From the NCBI GenBank assembly GCA_029248915.1, contig JAQWIK010000102.1, forward strand, positions 1 to 64,000: a stretch of 64,000 bases of DNA. The letters run 5' to 3'. A program made the translations under genes and the position numbers. The DNA is from Paracoccaceae bacterium (GTDB lineage Bacteria; Pseudomonadota; Alphaproteobacteria; Rhodobacterales; Rhodobacteraceae). Positions 1 through 8,568 of this stretch are shown here, in pieces (positions within the stretch are counted from its first letter, which is position 1; every line of letters starts with the position of its first letter). Under the pieces are notes generated by a model. It was not told the origin of the DNA. It searched no databases and worked only from the letters and a program-made list of their open reading frames with translations.

Positions 1-923
1 GGCAGGAGAGCTCAAAGGGAAAAGATACGCCATCTGGTCACTGGGAAATTGCTGGGTTGCCTGTTACCTGGGATTGGCATTATTTTAAAGATAAAACAAA
101 TTCGTTTCCAAGAGAAATTATAAGCGAGATTTGTCAAATAGCTCAGGTTGATGGCATTCTAGGAAATAAACATGCATCTGGTATCGATATAATTGAAGAA
201 TTTGGGCAATCCCACGTCGAAAGTGCTATGCCAATATGCTACACATCTGCTGATAGTGTTTTTCAGATAGCGGCGCATGAAACTGTCTTTGGTCTCGGTC
301 GGCTCTACGAGTTATGTGAAAAACTAGCGCCGATAATTCATAATTTAAATGTTGGGCGGGTAATTGCTCGTCCGTTCGTTGGATCAAAGGATGAAGGCTG
401 GAAAAGAACAAAAAATCGTAGAGATTATGCTATGTTACCGCCTAGTCCTGTTTTAATTGACTGGGTTAAGGCTTCTGGTGGAAAAACATATGCAATTGGA
501 AAAATAGGAGATATTTTTTCGATGCGAAACATAGATAGTAGCGTGACTGGCACTGATTTAGATCTTATGCAACAGCTGCAAAAACATATCAAACTTGCAG
601 AAGACGGGTCCTTAATATTTGCAAACTTTGTTGAATTTGATAGTTTATTTGGCCACCGTCGAGATCCAATTGGGTATGCCAAGGCGCTAGAACGTTTCGA
701 TAAGGGAATAGCAACTGTGATTGGAAACCTGTTAGAAGATGATTTGCTTATTATTACTGCAGATCATGGCAATGATCCAACTTGGTTTGGTACAGACCAT
801 ACGAGGGAGCAAGTCCCGGTTCTTTTACAAGGTAAAACAAAATTTTTTCAATCTAAAATTGAGTTTAGTGTCGTTGCAAAGCTGGCTGCTCAGCACTTGG
901 GGGTTGCAATTCCAAACCCTTAG
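1..923 (+). CDS. deoB: Phosphopentomutase (DeoB), 5'-truncated by the window edge
   Basis: DeoB interconverts ribose-1-phosphate or deoxyribose-1-phosphate with the 5-phosphates, feeding salvaged nucleoside sugars into the pentose phosphate pathway; it is a cytosolic metalloenzyme of the alkaline phosphatase superfamily. The ORF track starts at an internal TTG (57), but the same frame stays open to the left edge and reads KGKDTPSGHWE, the DeoB segment before the substrate loop, so the true start lies outside the window. The C-terminal part carries the metal-binding TADHGND and the downstream GTDHTREQVPVLL, both diagnostic. About 306 residues are present, so roughly the first 90-100 of a ~400-residue protein are missing. 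upp follows 36 bp downstream in the same direction, so the two probably share a salvage transcript. Confidence 0.95.
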   Translation, partial: QESSKGKDTPSGHWEIAGLPVTWDWHYFKDKTNSFPREIISEICQIAQVDGILGNKHASGIDIIEEFGQSHVESAMPICYTSADSVFQIAAHETVFGLGRLYELCEKLAPIIHNLNVGRVIARPFVGSKDEGWKRTKNRRDYAMLPPSPVLIDWVKASGGKTYAIGKIGDIFSMRNIDSSVTGTDLDLMQQLQKHIKLAEDGSLIFANFVEFDSLFGHRRDPIGYAKALERFDKGIATVIGNLLEDDLLIITADHGNDPTWFGTDHTREQVPVLLQGKTKFFQSKIEFSVVAKLAAQHLGVAIPNP

Positions 924-959
924 CATCAGTTTAAATTAATGAATTTAGAAAGGTAAAAT

Positions 960-1592
960 ATGGTAAAACATCTTACGGTCGTTGATCATCCACTAGTACA
1001 ACATAAACTTACGTTAATGAGGAAAAAGACTACTTCAACTGTAGAATTTAGACAGCTGCTAAGGGAGATTAGTCAATTTTTAGCTTACGAAATTACTAGA
1101 AATTTACCTATGACTACTAGAAGAATAGAAACTCCTATTGAGGAAATGGATGCGCCGACACTAGATGGAAAGAAGTTAGCATTAATTTCAATTTTACGTG
1201 CGGGAAATGGGCTTTTAGACGGCGTTTTAGAGTTAGTACCCTCAGCTAGAGTAGGTTTTGTGGGTTTGTATAGAGATGAAGAAACCCTGCAGCCCATTCA
1301 ATATTATTACAAGGTTCCTCATGGATTAAAAAATCGTATGGTTATTGCTGTAGATCCCATGTTGGCAACGGGAAATTCATCTGCCGCAGCTATAGAGTTA
1401 CTCAAAAAGTCTGGAGCAAAAAACATCAGGTTTCTTTGTTTATTGGCGGCCCCAGAAGGTATCAAACGAATGGAAGAGGCTCATCCTGATGTGCCGATTG
1501 TCACTGCAGCTGTCGATAGCCACTTAAATTCTAATGGTTATATTGTCCCTGGATTAGGTGATGCTGGGGATAGGATGTATGGCACGAAATAG
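960..1592 (+). CDS. upp: Uracil phosphoribosyltransferase
   Basis: Upp converts uracil plus PRPP to UMP in pyrimidine salvage (cytosolic). The 210-residue length is normal for the family. The PRPP-binding loop is visible as [15 protein letters not shown] around residues 128-142, the [10 protein letters not shown] segment near residue 80 matches the family, and the C-terminal [13 protein letters not shown] is the conserved uracil-binding end. The ATG at 960 follows GAAAGG with normal spacing. It sits directly behind deoB, which fits joint control of nucleoside and base salvage. Identification is secure from motifs; co-transcription with deoB is inferred from spacing. Confidence 0.97.
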   Translation: MVKHLTVVDHPLVQHKLTLMRKKTTSTVEFRQLLREISQFLAYEITRNLPMTTRRIETPIEEMDAPTLDGKKLALISILRAGNGLLDGVLELVPSARVGFVGLYRDEETLQPIQYYYKVPHGLKNRMVIAVDPMLATGNSSAAAIELLKKSGAKNIRFLCLLAAPEGIKRMEEAHPDVPIVTAAVDSHLNSNGYIVPGLGDAGDRMYGTK

Positions 1593-1636
1593 TTAATACA
1601 ATCCTTTCAAGAAATTATTAAACCCAATAAACAAGG

Positions 1637-2656
1637 TTAATTGTTACAAATATTTTGTAGGGATACCCAGTTAGCATCAGGTAAACTCGTTTCGACAGAT
1701 GATTTTTTAATTTCGTCGGCTTCGATCAGTTCAAATGATCCTTCACCCGTTATATCAATAGCTTTTGCGAACGGTAAGAGACTTAATTTTGTGTCATGGA
1801 AAGCTTTTATTATTTTATTTGTTCGTATAGATTCTTGAGGCTTGGTTACTAGATAATCGGCGTAATCCATCAAAGTTTCGTCATTTATCAAGCCAGTTGT
1901 AAGGAGCCTGAAAGTACTTATCAAACTAATTGTTTGTATCAACTCTTCCATCGGATCATACGTTTGGGATCGGAGCTTTTCTATTACCAAAAAGCCTGCT
2001 AAAACATCTGGATCTTCAAAGTCTTCAACTAGATTTCTGTTTGCTAATAGTATGTTTCCAGGAAGATTTATAGTAGTTTTTATTCCATCTGGAACTATAA
2101 AAATCGAGGTGTTTTCTGTAAACAAACGTTCGCTCAGATGCTTAAGAGATGTTTTTGAAAAATCCGCTTCACATGCTGGACCCGTTACTCGCTTAAGATG
2201 TTCAAAAAGTTTATTACCTATCTCAATATGCTTAACTTCAGGTAGGATTTCCGCTGTATAATTTCTAACAGCCTGAGGCATCCAAAAAACTAAAGTTAAA
2301 AAGACAATTGAAAATATTCCTAAAAATATTCCTGTGCGTAGTCTACCAGGGTGCGGGCGCCGGCGGGCAATAACAGTACGTAACTTTTCGATGGCATCTA
2401 TCATTTCTTTCTCTGCAAAATTTAATTCCAGACTTTCCTCCTGATCACCATCAGGATGATAAATAGCGGGAAAATTTCCTGGATTAGCTCTCTCGATTGC
2501 AGCAAGCGACCAATGGGCCAAAGGCTGTTCTTGCATATCGCTAATTAAAAGCGTTGTTTCGCCAATTGAGATTAAAACATCTTTTCGTTGTGAAGCATTA
2601 TTATTACGCCAAAGGCCTAAAGCTTCAATCCTTTGGTATTTATCCAGTGCTGTCAT
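1637..2656 (-). CDS. Membrane-anchored protein resembling a zinc-less M48-type peptidase
   Basis: A 339-residue protein of unknown function. Residues ~1-100 are soluble and include SIGETTLLISD; one hydrophobic segment follows (about residues 108-130, GIFLGIFSIVFLTLVFWMP); then a ~205-residue domain, probably periplasmic. In that domain INLPGNILLANRNLVEDFEDPDVLAGFLVIE aligns in layout with the M48 segment N-A-x-x-x-PGG-x-I-x-x-x-x-GLL...LA-x-x-x-AHE-x-x-H, but VIEKLR stands where HExxH should be, so the zinc ligands appear absent. The C-terminus DANWVSLQNIC looks like a conserved tail. I believe it belongs to an uncharacterised Rhodobacterales family. It is convergent with upp (44 bp gap, no clear terminator) and 53 bp downstream of the acyl-CoA synthetase gene. 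M48 kinship is an inference from the motif layout. Confidence 0.6.
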   Translation of the reverse strand: MTALDKYQRIEALGLWRNNNASQRKDVLISIGETTLLISDMQEQPLAHWSLAAIERANPGNFPAIYHPDGDQEESLELNFAEKEMIDAIEKLRTVIARRRPHPGRLRTGIFLGIFSIVFLTLVFWMPQAVRNYTAEILPEVKHIEIGNKLFEHLKRVTGPACEADFSKTSLKHLSERLFTENTSIFIVPDGIKTTINLPGNILLANRNLVEDFEDPDVLAGFLVIEKLRSQTYDPMEELIQTISLISTFRLLTTGLINDETLMDYADYLVTKPQESIRTNKIIKAFHDTKLSLLPFAKAIDITGEGSFELIEADEIKKSSVETSLPDANWVSLQNICNN

Positions 2657-2709
2657 GAAGAACTTTTATTTTGCCTCGCTGCACGCAAAAATATTTAGTT
2701 ATTACCCGT

Positions 2710-4332
2710 TTACTCAAATGATTTTCGCAGTTCAAACTTCTGGATTTTACCGGTGCTTGTCTTAGGAAGTTCTTGGAAGATTATTTTCTTTGGAGTTTTA
2801 AATCCTGCGAGTTTTTCTCTAGAAAATTTTATAAGCTCTTCTTCTGTGGCACTTGCTCCATCTAATAGCTCTATAAAAGCACAGGGTACTTCACCCCATT
2901 TTTCATCGGGTTTTGCAACCACTGCGCAGAGTGAAACAGCTGGATGGGACATAAGACAACCTTCAACTTCCACAGAACTTACGTTTTCACCACCTGATAT
3001 GATGATATCTTTGGCGCGATCTGCTATTTGGATGTAAGTATCGGGGTGTTGAACGGCAATGTCTCCTGAATGAAAATAACCGCCATCAAACGCTTCTATG
3101 GTTGCCTTCTCATTTTTGAAATAGCCCTTCATCACAGAATTGCCTCGTATCATTATTTCCCCTTGTGTTTTACCGTCTTTGGGAACCTCAGACATCGATT
3201 GGTCCATAACCGTGATATGCTCCATCATTGGAAAGGCGACACCTTGCCGAGCTTTAATAGCGGCACGCTGTTCGTCTTCCAAGTTCGCCCATTTTTCAGT
3301 TTCCCAATAACATTCAGTCACATGACCATAAGTTTCAGTTAGGCCATAAACTTGCGTTACGTTGAAGCCCAATTTTTCAATTTTTAATAGTGTTGCCGGA
3401 GCGGGTGGCGCACCGGCTGTAAAAACTTCTACCGTATGATTAAAACTGCGTCGCTCGGCTTCATTTGTATTCACTATCATGTTCAAAACAATTGGTGCAC
3501 CTCCAAAATATTGAACTCCTTCATCAGCTATTGCGTCATATATCACTTTAGACGAAATATCTCGACAACATACTAGTGAACCTCCCAAAACTGGCATCAT
3601 CCAAGTGTGGTTCCAGCCATTACAATGAAATAATGGTACAATGGTCATAAAAACTGGGTTCAAAGTCATTCTCCAGCTGACGACGGTCCCCATCGTCATC
3701 AAATATGCTCCTCTGTGATGATATACTACGCCTTTAGGCTTTCCTGTAGTGCCAGAAGTATAATTAAGTGCTAAGCTTTCCCATTCATCGCTGGGCATAA
3801 TCCAGCAAAAATCTAATTCTCCGCTTTGTAAAAATTTTTCATATGTTTCATATCTTCCTGTTGCATGAAAGCCGGCCGCTTCATCAGGGACTTCAATTAA
3901 AGTTGGACGGGGTCCAGAAAGATTTTCTATAGCTTCTTCAATGACCGAGAGAAATTGTGAATCTGCAAAAACTACTTTGGCTCCACCATGTTCAAATATA
4001 TACGAAATAGTACCAGTGTCTAAACGAGTATTTATGGTGTTTAAAACTGCTCCACAGGCTGGTATTCCAAAATGCGCTTCTGCTTGGGCGGGAATATTAG
4101 GTAAAACAGTTGCTACTACGTCACCAGGCTGTATTCCAATTTTGGTAAGTGCGCTGGCAAGTTGGGTGCAACGTTGGAAGTATTGCAAATAAGTTTTTCT
4201 ATGAGAGCCATAAATTACTGCAGTTCTATCTGAAAAAACAGTGGCTGCTCGTCGTAAGTGCGATAATGGTGTCAATGGCACATAATTCGCTTCGTTTTTC
4301 TCAAGTCCCACTTCATCAGACATCCAGCCCAT
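2710..4332 (-). CDS. AMP-forming acyl-CoA synthetase
   Basis: This ANL-superfamily enzyme activates a carboxylic acid to its CoA thioester through an acyl-adenylate. Visible motifs are the P-loop-like YTSGTTGKPKGVVYHHRGA, the adenylate-binding YGLTETYGH, the hinge region HSGDIAV...RAKDIIISGGENVSSVEVE, and the C-terminal catalytic lysine motif PKTSTGKIQK. I moved the start from the track's 4383 to the ATG at 4332 because GGAG lies 6 nt upstream there; this gives 540 residues, the usual size. The N-terminal EANYVPLTPLSHLRRAA recalls the short/medium-chain, plant AAE-like acyl-CoA synthetases. The true substrate cannot be read from sequence; DmdB (3-methylmercaptopropionate-CoA ligase) belongs to the same superfamily. 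It lies just downstream of the beta-oxidation genes on the same strand. Confidence 0.9.
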   Translation of the reverse strand: MGWMSDEVGLEKNEANYVPLTPLSHLRRAATVFSDRTAVIYGSHRKTYLQYFQRCTQLASALTKIGIQPGDVVATVLPNIPAQAEAHFGIPACGAVLNTINTRLDTGTISYIFEHGGAKVVFADSQFLSVIEEAIENLSGPRPTLIEVPDEAAGFHATGRYETYEKFLQSGELDFCWIMPSDEWESLALNYTSGTTGKPKGVVYHHRGAYLMTMGTVVSWRMTLNPVFMTIVPLFHCNGWNHTWMMPVLGGSLVCCRDISSKVIYDAIADEGVQYFGGAPIVLNMIVNTNEAERRSFNHTVEVFTAGAPPAPATLLKIEKLGFNVTQVYGLTETYGHVTECYWETEKWANLEDEQRAAIKARQGVAFPMMEHITVMDQSMSEVPKDGKTQGEIMIRGNSVMKGYFKNEKATIEAFDGGYFHSGDIAVQHPDTYIQIADRAKDIIISGGENVSSVEVEGCLMSHPAVSLCAVVAKPDEKWGEVPCAFIELLDGASATEEELIKFSREKLAGFKTPKKIIFQELPKTSTGKIQKFELRKSFE

Positions 4333-4440
4333 GAAATTCTCCATCTTCAAATTTTTTACACTTAAAACATAATATAAAATCAAATATAATGTGAAGTCCT
4401 TGAGTTATATTCAATAAAAATTTCACAGAAGAATTTATGG

Positions 4441-4478
4441 AAGTTCGTTAAACATTTCCAAAAGCCTAAAACGAACTT
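4441..4478 (-). terminator. Inverted repeat downstream of fadJ, possible terminator
   Basis: A perfect 9-bp inverted repeat, AAGTTCGTT at 4441-4449 and AACGAACTT at 4470-4478, encloses a 20-nt loop. It begins about 24 nt after the fadJ stop codon (minus strand) and lies before the acyl-CoA synthetase gene, so it could end or attenuate the beta-oxidation transcript or protect its 3' end. No long U tract follows directly, so a classical intrinsic terminator is not certain; a protein-binding site is the alternative. Confidence 0.45.
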
Positions 4479-4501
4479 TGATCAAAATACTATGAATTTC
4501 A

Positions 4502-6688
4502 TTATGTTGCGAACCGGCTATAAAATTCCTCTCCAGTTTTGCCCATTTCAATGAGTAGGGAAGGGGGCTTAAACCTATTCCCGTAAATGGAGCAAAGCTC
4601 CTCACATCTTTCGGTTGCGTAGGCAGTTCCCAAAATATCTAACCAGCTCAGTGGACCGCCTGACCATGGAGCAAAACCCCAACCTAAGATTGCTCCAACA
4701 TCTCCTTCGCGTATATCCATTAAGACTCCCTCCTCGAGGGCTCTTACCGCTTCCAAAACTTGAACAAACATTAATCTGTGTTGCACATCTAAAAGGCTTG
4801 GTTGGTTTGTAGAATACGGGTATTTTTCCTTTAACCCTGACCAATAACCTGTTCTTTTGCCTTTATCATCATAGTCGAAAAAACCAGCTTTTGATTTGCG
4901 ACCTAACCGACCGATTTTTTCCATCCAAAAGATGACCTCATCCACACAGTCGTCTGGATAGTTTTGACCCATTGCGGCTTTTGTTGCTCTGGCTATTTTG
5001 GCGCCTAAGTCAATTGAAGTCTCATCGACAAGTTGAATTGGTCCTACTGGGAAGCCAAGCATCTGTGCGGCATTATTAACCATAGATGGAGGTATGCCCT
5101 CGGACACCATCCTAATACCTTCATTAATGTAAGGAATAATGCACCTATTAGCATAAAAAAACCTTGCATCATTGACGACTATTGGTGTTTTCTTGATTTG
5201 TCTTACGAAATCCAATGCTTTTGCAACAGCGGTATCATTCGTTTGTTTTCCACGAATTATTTCTACTAAGCGCATTTTCTCGACAGGACTAAAAAAGTGT
5301 ATACCAATGAACTGGTCTGGCCTGGATGATGCTTTGGCAAGATCATTTATTGGTAGCGTTGATGTATTTGACGCAAATATACATTCTGTGGAAATTGCAC
5401 GTTCTACCTCTTTGGTTATGTCACTTTTAACCTTTGGATCTTCAAAAACTGCTTCAATAATAAGATCAGCCTCTGAAAGTGCATTTAAATTTGTGGTGGG
5501 TAAGATTTTTGATAATATACTTTCTTTTTGGTCTTGTGATGTTTTGCCTAACTTAATGCCCTTGTTTAGGTGGTTCGCTGCAAAGTTTTTCCCATTTTCT
5601 GCGGATTCCTGCGTTTGATCTATGAGAACAACGTCAATCCCTGCCTGAGCAGAAACTAGGGCAATTCCCGCTCCCATCATTCCTGCGCCAAGGACCCCTA
5701 GTTTTTTAACGGATTGATCGGTTATTGTCTTAGGTCTAACAGCTCCTTTCTCCAAAGCGGTCTTGTTCAGGAAAAGACTTCTTATCATGGCTGTAGAGGA
5801 TGGATTCATTATAACATTAGTAAACCAGCGAGCTTCTACTTTTAACGCTAAATCAAAAGGTACAAGAGCTCCTTCATACACTGCACTCAATAATGCTTTT
5901 GCCGCTGGGAAGGCTCCTTGCGTTTTTCCATTGACCATTGCTGAGGCACCAACAAAAGTCATAAAGCCATTTGGGGTATAAGGTGTGCCACCTGGAATTT
6001 TATATCCTTTTTGGTCCCAGGGTTTAACTATATCGCTTTCTTTAGCTGCGAGGACCCAGTCACGAGCAGCCATCATTGGGTCGTCATTAACTTCGTCAAT
6101 AATTCCTACTTTTTGGGCTTTCCCTGGTGTTACGGTTTTTCCCTCTAAAAGATATGTAGAGGCGGTCATTGCCCCAAGCTTTCTTACTAATCTAGTTGTT
6201 CCACCGGCTCCTGGGAAAAGACCTACAAGAATTTCTGGTAGCCCTATTTTTGATTTTGGGTTGTTTGCTGAAAATATCCTGTGGGTAGATAAAGGAATTT
6301 CCAAACCAATACCTAAGGCAGTGCCTGGTAATACAGAAACGATCGGTTTACCGCCTTTTTGCGTTTTTGGATCCATGCCTGCTAGCTCAATTTTTCTCAA
6401 AACAGAGTGCATTTTCATCACGCCATTAAAAACTCCTTCAGCTGGATTTTCTCCAGCACTTTCTTTGAGCTGAGCAAGAACATTCAGGTCCATTCCTGCT
6501 GCAAAATCTTTTTTACCGCTAGTCAATATGCAGGCAACTATATTCTTATCGTCTATAACTTGGTCAATTAATTTTTCTAGTGTTTCTAAGGCGTCAAAAC
6601 TTAGCACATTCATTGATTTTTTTTCGCAATTCCATGTTATTGTGGCTATTGCTTGACTATCAATAACTATCGAGAAATCAGAATTCAT
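4502..6688 (-). CDS. fadJ: Bifunctional enoyl-CoA hydratase / 3-hydroxyacyl-CoA dehydrogenase (FadJ/FadB type)
   Basis: It carries out the two middle steps of beta-oxidation: hydration of trans-2-enoyl-CoA, then NAD-dependent oxidation of the 3-hydroxyacyl-CoA. Domain order in the 728 residues: crotonase domain (~1-290, with GTALGIGLEIPLSTHRIF and GLFPGAGGTTRL), a Rossmann domain beginning LGVLGAGMMGAGIA near residue 328, the HFFSPVEKMRLVEIIRG signature, then two 3HCDH C-terminal domains (NDARFFYANRCI; GWGFAPWSGGPL). The length matches Rhodobacterales FadJ-like proteins. The start ATG is 14 bp from the thiolase stop, so the two are translationally close and probably form the alpha and beta parts of one beta-oxidation complex. 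FadJ versus FadB naming is not resolvable here. Confidence 0.94.
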   Translation of the reverse strand: MNSDFSIVIDSQAIATITWNCEKKSMNVLSFDALETLEKLIDQVIDDKNIVACILTSGKKDFAAGMDLNVLAQLKESAGENPAEGVFNGVMKMHSVLRKIELAGMDPKTQKGGKPIVSVLPGTALGIGLEIPLSTHRIFSANNPKSKIGLPEILVGLFPGAGGTTRLVRKLGAMTASTYLLEGKTVTPGKAQKVGIIDEVNDDPMMAARDWVLAAKESDIVKPWDQKGYKIPGGTPYTPNGFMTFVGASAMVNGKTQGAFPAAKALLSAVYEGALVPFDLALKVEARWFTNVIMNPSSTAMIRSLFLNKTALEKGAVRPKTITDQSVKKLGVLGAGMMGAGIALVSAQAGIDVVLIDQTQESAENGKNFAANHLNKGIKLGKTSQDQKESILSKILPTTNLNALSEADLIIEAVFEDPKVKSDITKEVERAISTECIFASNTSTLPINDLAKASSRPDQFIGIHFFSPVEKMRLVEIIRGKQTNDTAVAKALDFVRQIKKTPIVVNDARFFYANRCIIPYINEGIRMVSEGIPPSMVNNAAQMLGFPVGPIQLVDETSIDLGAKIARATKAAMGQNYPDDCVDEVIFWMEKIGRLGRKSKAGFFDYDDKGKRTGYWSGLKEKYPYSTNQPSLLDVQHRLMFVQVLEAVRALEEGVLMDIREGDVGAILGWGFAPWSGGPLSWLDILGTAYATERCEELCSIYGNRFKPPSLLIEMGKTGEEFYSRFAT

Positions 6689-6702
6689 TTTTTAAAACTT
6701 CC

Positions 6703-7914
6703 TTATACCCGCTCAATCACCGTTGCAGCGCCCATTCCAGACGCCACGCAAAGAGTTGCAAGGCCAAGCTCTTTATCAGTTCTTTCAAGTTCATCTAGCA
6801 ATGTACCTAAAATCATCGTTCCGGTTGCACCCAAAGGGTGTCCCATGGCTATTGCACCACCATTAGGGTTTACGTTAGCACTATCGACATCAAACGCTTG
6901 TAAAAATAGAAGAGCCACTGAGGCAAAAGCCTCGTTTACTTCAAAAAGATCAATATCTTTTATGAGGAGGTTATTATCTTTTAGAACTTTCTCTGTAGCA
7001 TTGATAGGGCCGGTCAACATAATTGTTGGATCTGTTCCTATTTTTGCAGTACCTTTAATTTTTGCTCGAGCTTTTAATCCCCATTTTTCCCCAAACTCTT
7101 TATTTCCAAGCAAAATAGCTGCTGAGCCGTCTACAATTCCTGAGCTGTTTCCTGCATGGTGAACATGGTTGATTTTTTCTAGATGAGGATATTTCATCAT
7201 TGCCACTTTGTCGAAGCCAGGCATTAATTCCCCTTGCTCTTTAAATGCGGGTTTAAGCGCACCTAACGTTTGCATATCCGTAGTAGGTCTCATGTATTCA
7301 TCTTTATCTAAAATCAGTAGGCCATTAATATCTCTTACGGGTACAATAGAACTTGAGAAGTAATTTTCGTTCCACGCTATTTTGGCGCGTTTTTGGCTTT
7401 CTACAGCATATTCATCAACTGAATCCCGGTCGAACCCGTGTTCAGTAGCAATTATGTCAGCGCCAATCCCTTGTGGAACAAAATAATTATCAAACGTGAA
7501 TGATGGATCGACACCAACTGCACCCCCGTCGCTCATCATTGGGGTACGGCTCATACTTTCTACTCCACCTGAAATATAGCTATCGCCTGAACCTCCAGCT
7601 ATTTGATTGGCCGCTAAGTTTACCGACTCCAAACCAGAGGCGCAAAACCGGTTTATAGAGAGTCCTGGAATGGATTCGTCCAGTTGGGAAGCTAGGACTG
7701 CAGTTCTGGCCAGACAAGCTCCCTGTTCGCCTACCTGGGTAACATTTCCCCAAATCACGTCTTCTATTGCATGACCTTCTAGGCCATTACGGGTTGCAAT
7801 TGCATCTAAAGCGGTAACGGAAAGGCTTAGTGCACTTACTTCATGTAAAGCGCCATCTTTGCGGCCTTTGCCTCGTGGTGTCCGAATTGAATCATATATA
7901 TAGACTTCTTTCAT
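6703..7914 (-). CDS. fadA: Acetyl-CoA C-acyltransferase (thiolase)
   Basis: This thiolase performs the last beta-oxidation step, cleaving 3-ketoacyl-CoA with CoA to acetyl-CoA and a shortened acyl-CoA. The nucleophilic cysteine is in NRFCASGLESVN (about residue 91), the NEAF box in DLFEVNEAFASVAL, the active-site histidine in GGAIAMGHPLGATG, and the second cysteine in TLCVASGMGAA near the C-terminus, so all catalytic residues are present. The 403-residue length is standard. It lies between the GST gene (9 bp) and fadJ (14 bp) in one minus-strand operon. It could act on ketoacyl-CoAs of various lengths; a purely biosynthetic role is less likely next to fadJ and two acyl-CoA dehydrogenases. Confidence 0.94.
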   Translation of the reverse strand: MKEVYIYDSIRTPRGKGRKDGALHEVSALSLSVTALDAIATRNGLEGHAIEDVIWGNVTQVGEQGACLARTAVLASQLDESIPGLSINRFCASGLESVNLAANQIAGGSGDSYISGGVESMSRTPMMSDGGAVGVDPSFTFDNYFVPQGIGADIIATEHGFDRDSVDEYAVESQKRAKIAWNENYFSSSIVPVRDINGLLILDKDEYMRPTTDMQTLGALKPAFKEQGELMPGFDKVAMMKYPHLEKINHVHHAGNSSGIVDGSAAILLGNKEFGEKWGLKARAKIKGTAKIGTDPTIMLTGPINATEKVLKDNNLLIKDIDLFEVNEAFASVALLFLQAFDVDSANVNPNGGAIAMGHPLGATGTMILGTLLDELERTDKELGLATLCVASGMGAATVIERV

Positions 7915-7923
7915 TTTTTTCTC

Positions 7924-8556
7924 TCAAGCTCGTTCTGATGGGTTTCCTGGCATCAAATCATAGGGATGCTGCCAGCCAGTTATTTTTGATATATTTTCAA
8001 GCCATCGGTCTATGTTTGGCCACTCACTGCGCTCAAAACCAAAGAACTCTGGGTAATAAAGATAAGAGCAGCAAGTCATGTCGGCGTGAGTTATACTATC
8101 ACCGACTAGAAAGTTTTTATCAGTTAGAGCTCCTTCAAGTATGCTGTATGACCCTTTTAATCGAGCAAGATTAAAGTCGATTACAGGTTGGGGTCTTTTC
8201 TCCTGCGGGAGAAAGTTCATTAAAAATCTAGTATTACCCACAACAGAAGAAAATTTATGATTGTCCCATAGAACCCATCTTAGTATCTCAAGTTTTTCAT
8301 TTTCATTTGTACCGCCATGTTTTCCTGTTTTACTGTGCAGGTAAGTTTGTATCACGCCAGATTGGGTTAACTTGGTATCGCCATCTACTAAGACAGGAAC
8401 TTCGCCCATTTCATTTATTTGACTTCTATATTCGTCACTTCGTGCTTCACCATTGAAAAAATCCACAAATACAGGGGTCCAGTCTATTTTTGCAAACTGC
8501 AACGCAAGTGCAGCTTTATATGAATGGCCACTTTCTCCAAAACAATATAATTTCAT
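7924..8556 (-). CDS. Glutathione S-transferase family protein
   Basis: A 210-residue cytosolic GST-fold protein: N-terminal thioredoxin-like domain (residues 1-80, MKLYCFGESGHSYKAALAL, then the cis-proline region GEVPVLVDGDTKLTQSGVI with the Ser that contacts glutathione) and an all-alpha C-terminal domain containing DSITHADMTCCSYL, the usual N-capping motif region. It is embedded between an acyl-CoA dehydrogenase and the thiolase with gaps of 12 and 9 bp, so it is expected to be co-expressed with beta-oxidation. The reaction is unknown; glutathione conjugation or removal of a reactive enoyl-CoA-derived electrophile is a plausible reason for its position but is inference. Confidence 0.9.
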   Translation of the reverse strand: MKLYCFGESGHSYKAALALQFAKIDWTPVFVDFFNGEARSDEYRSQINEMGEVPVLVDGDTKLTQSGVIQTYLHSKTGKHGGTNENEKLEILRWVLWDNHKFSSVVGNTRFLMNFLPQEKRPQPVIDFNLARLKGSYSILEGALTDKNFLVGDSITHADMTCCSYLYYPEFFGFERSEWPNIDRWLENISKITGWQHPYDLMPGNPSERA

Positions 8557-8568
8557 AACATCTCCAGC

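Noticed and set aside
5172-5618. Long antisense ORFs inside fadJ, sucC, sdhA and other genes
   Set aside because: They lie opposite strongly conserved coding frames, have no ribosome sites of note and no recognisable domains.
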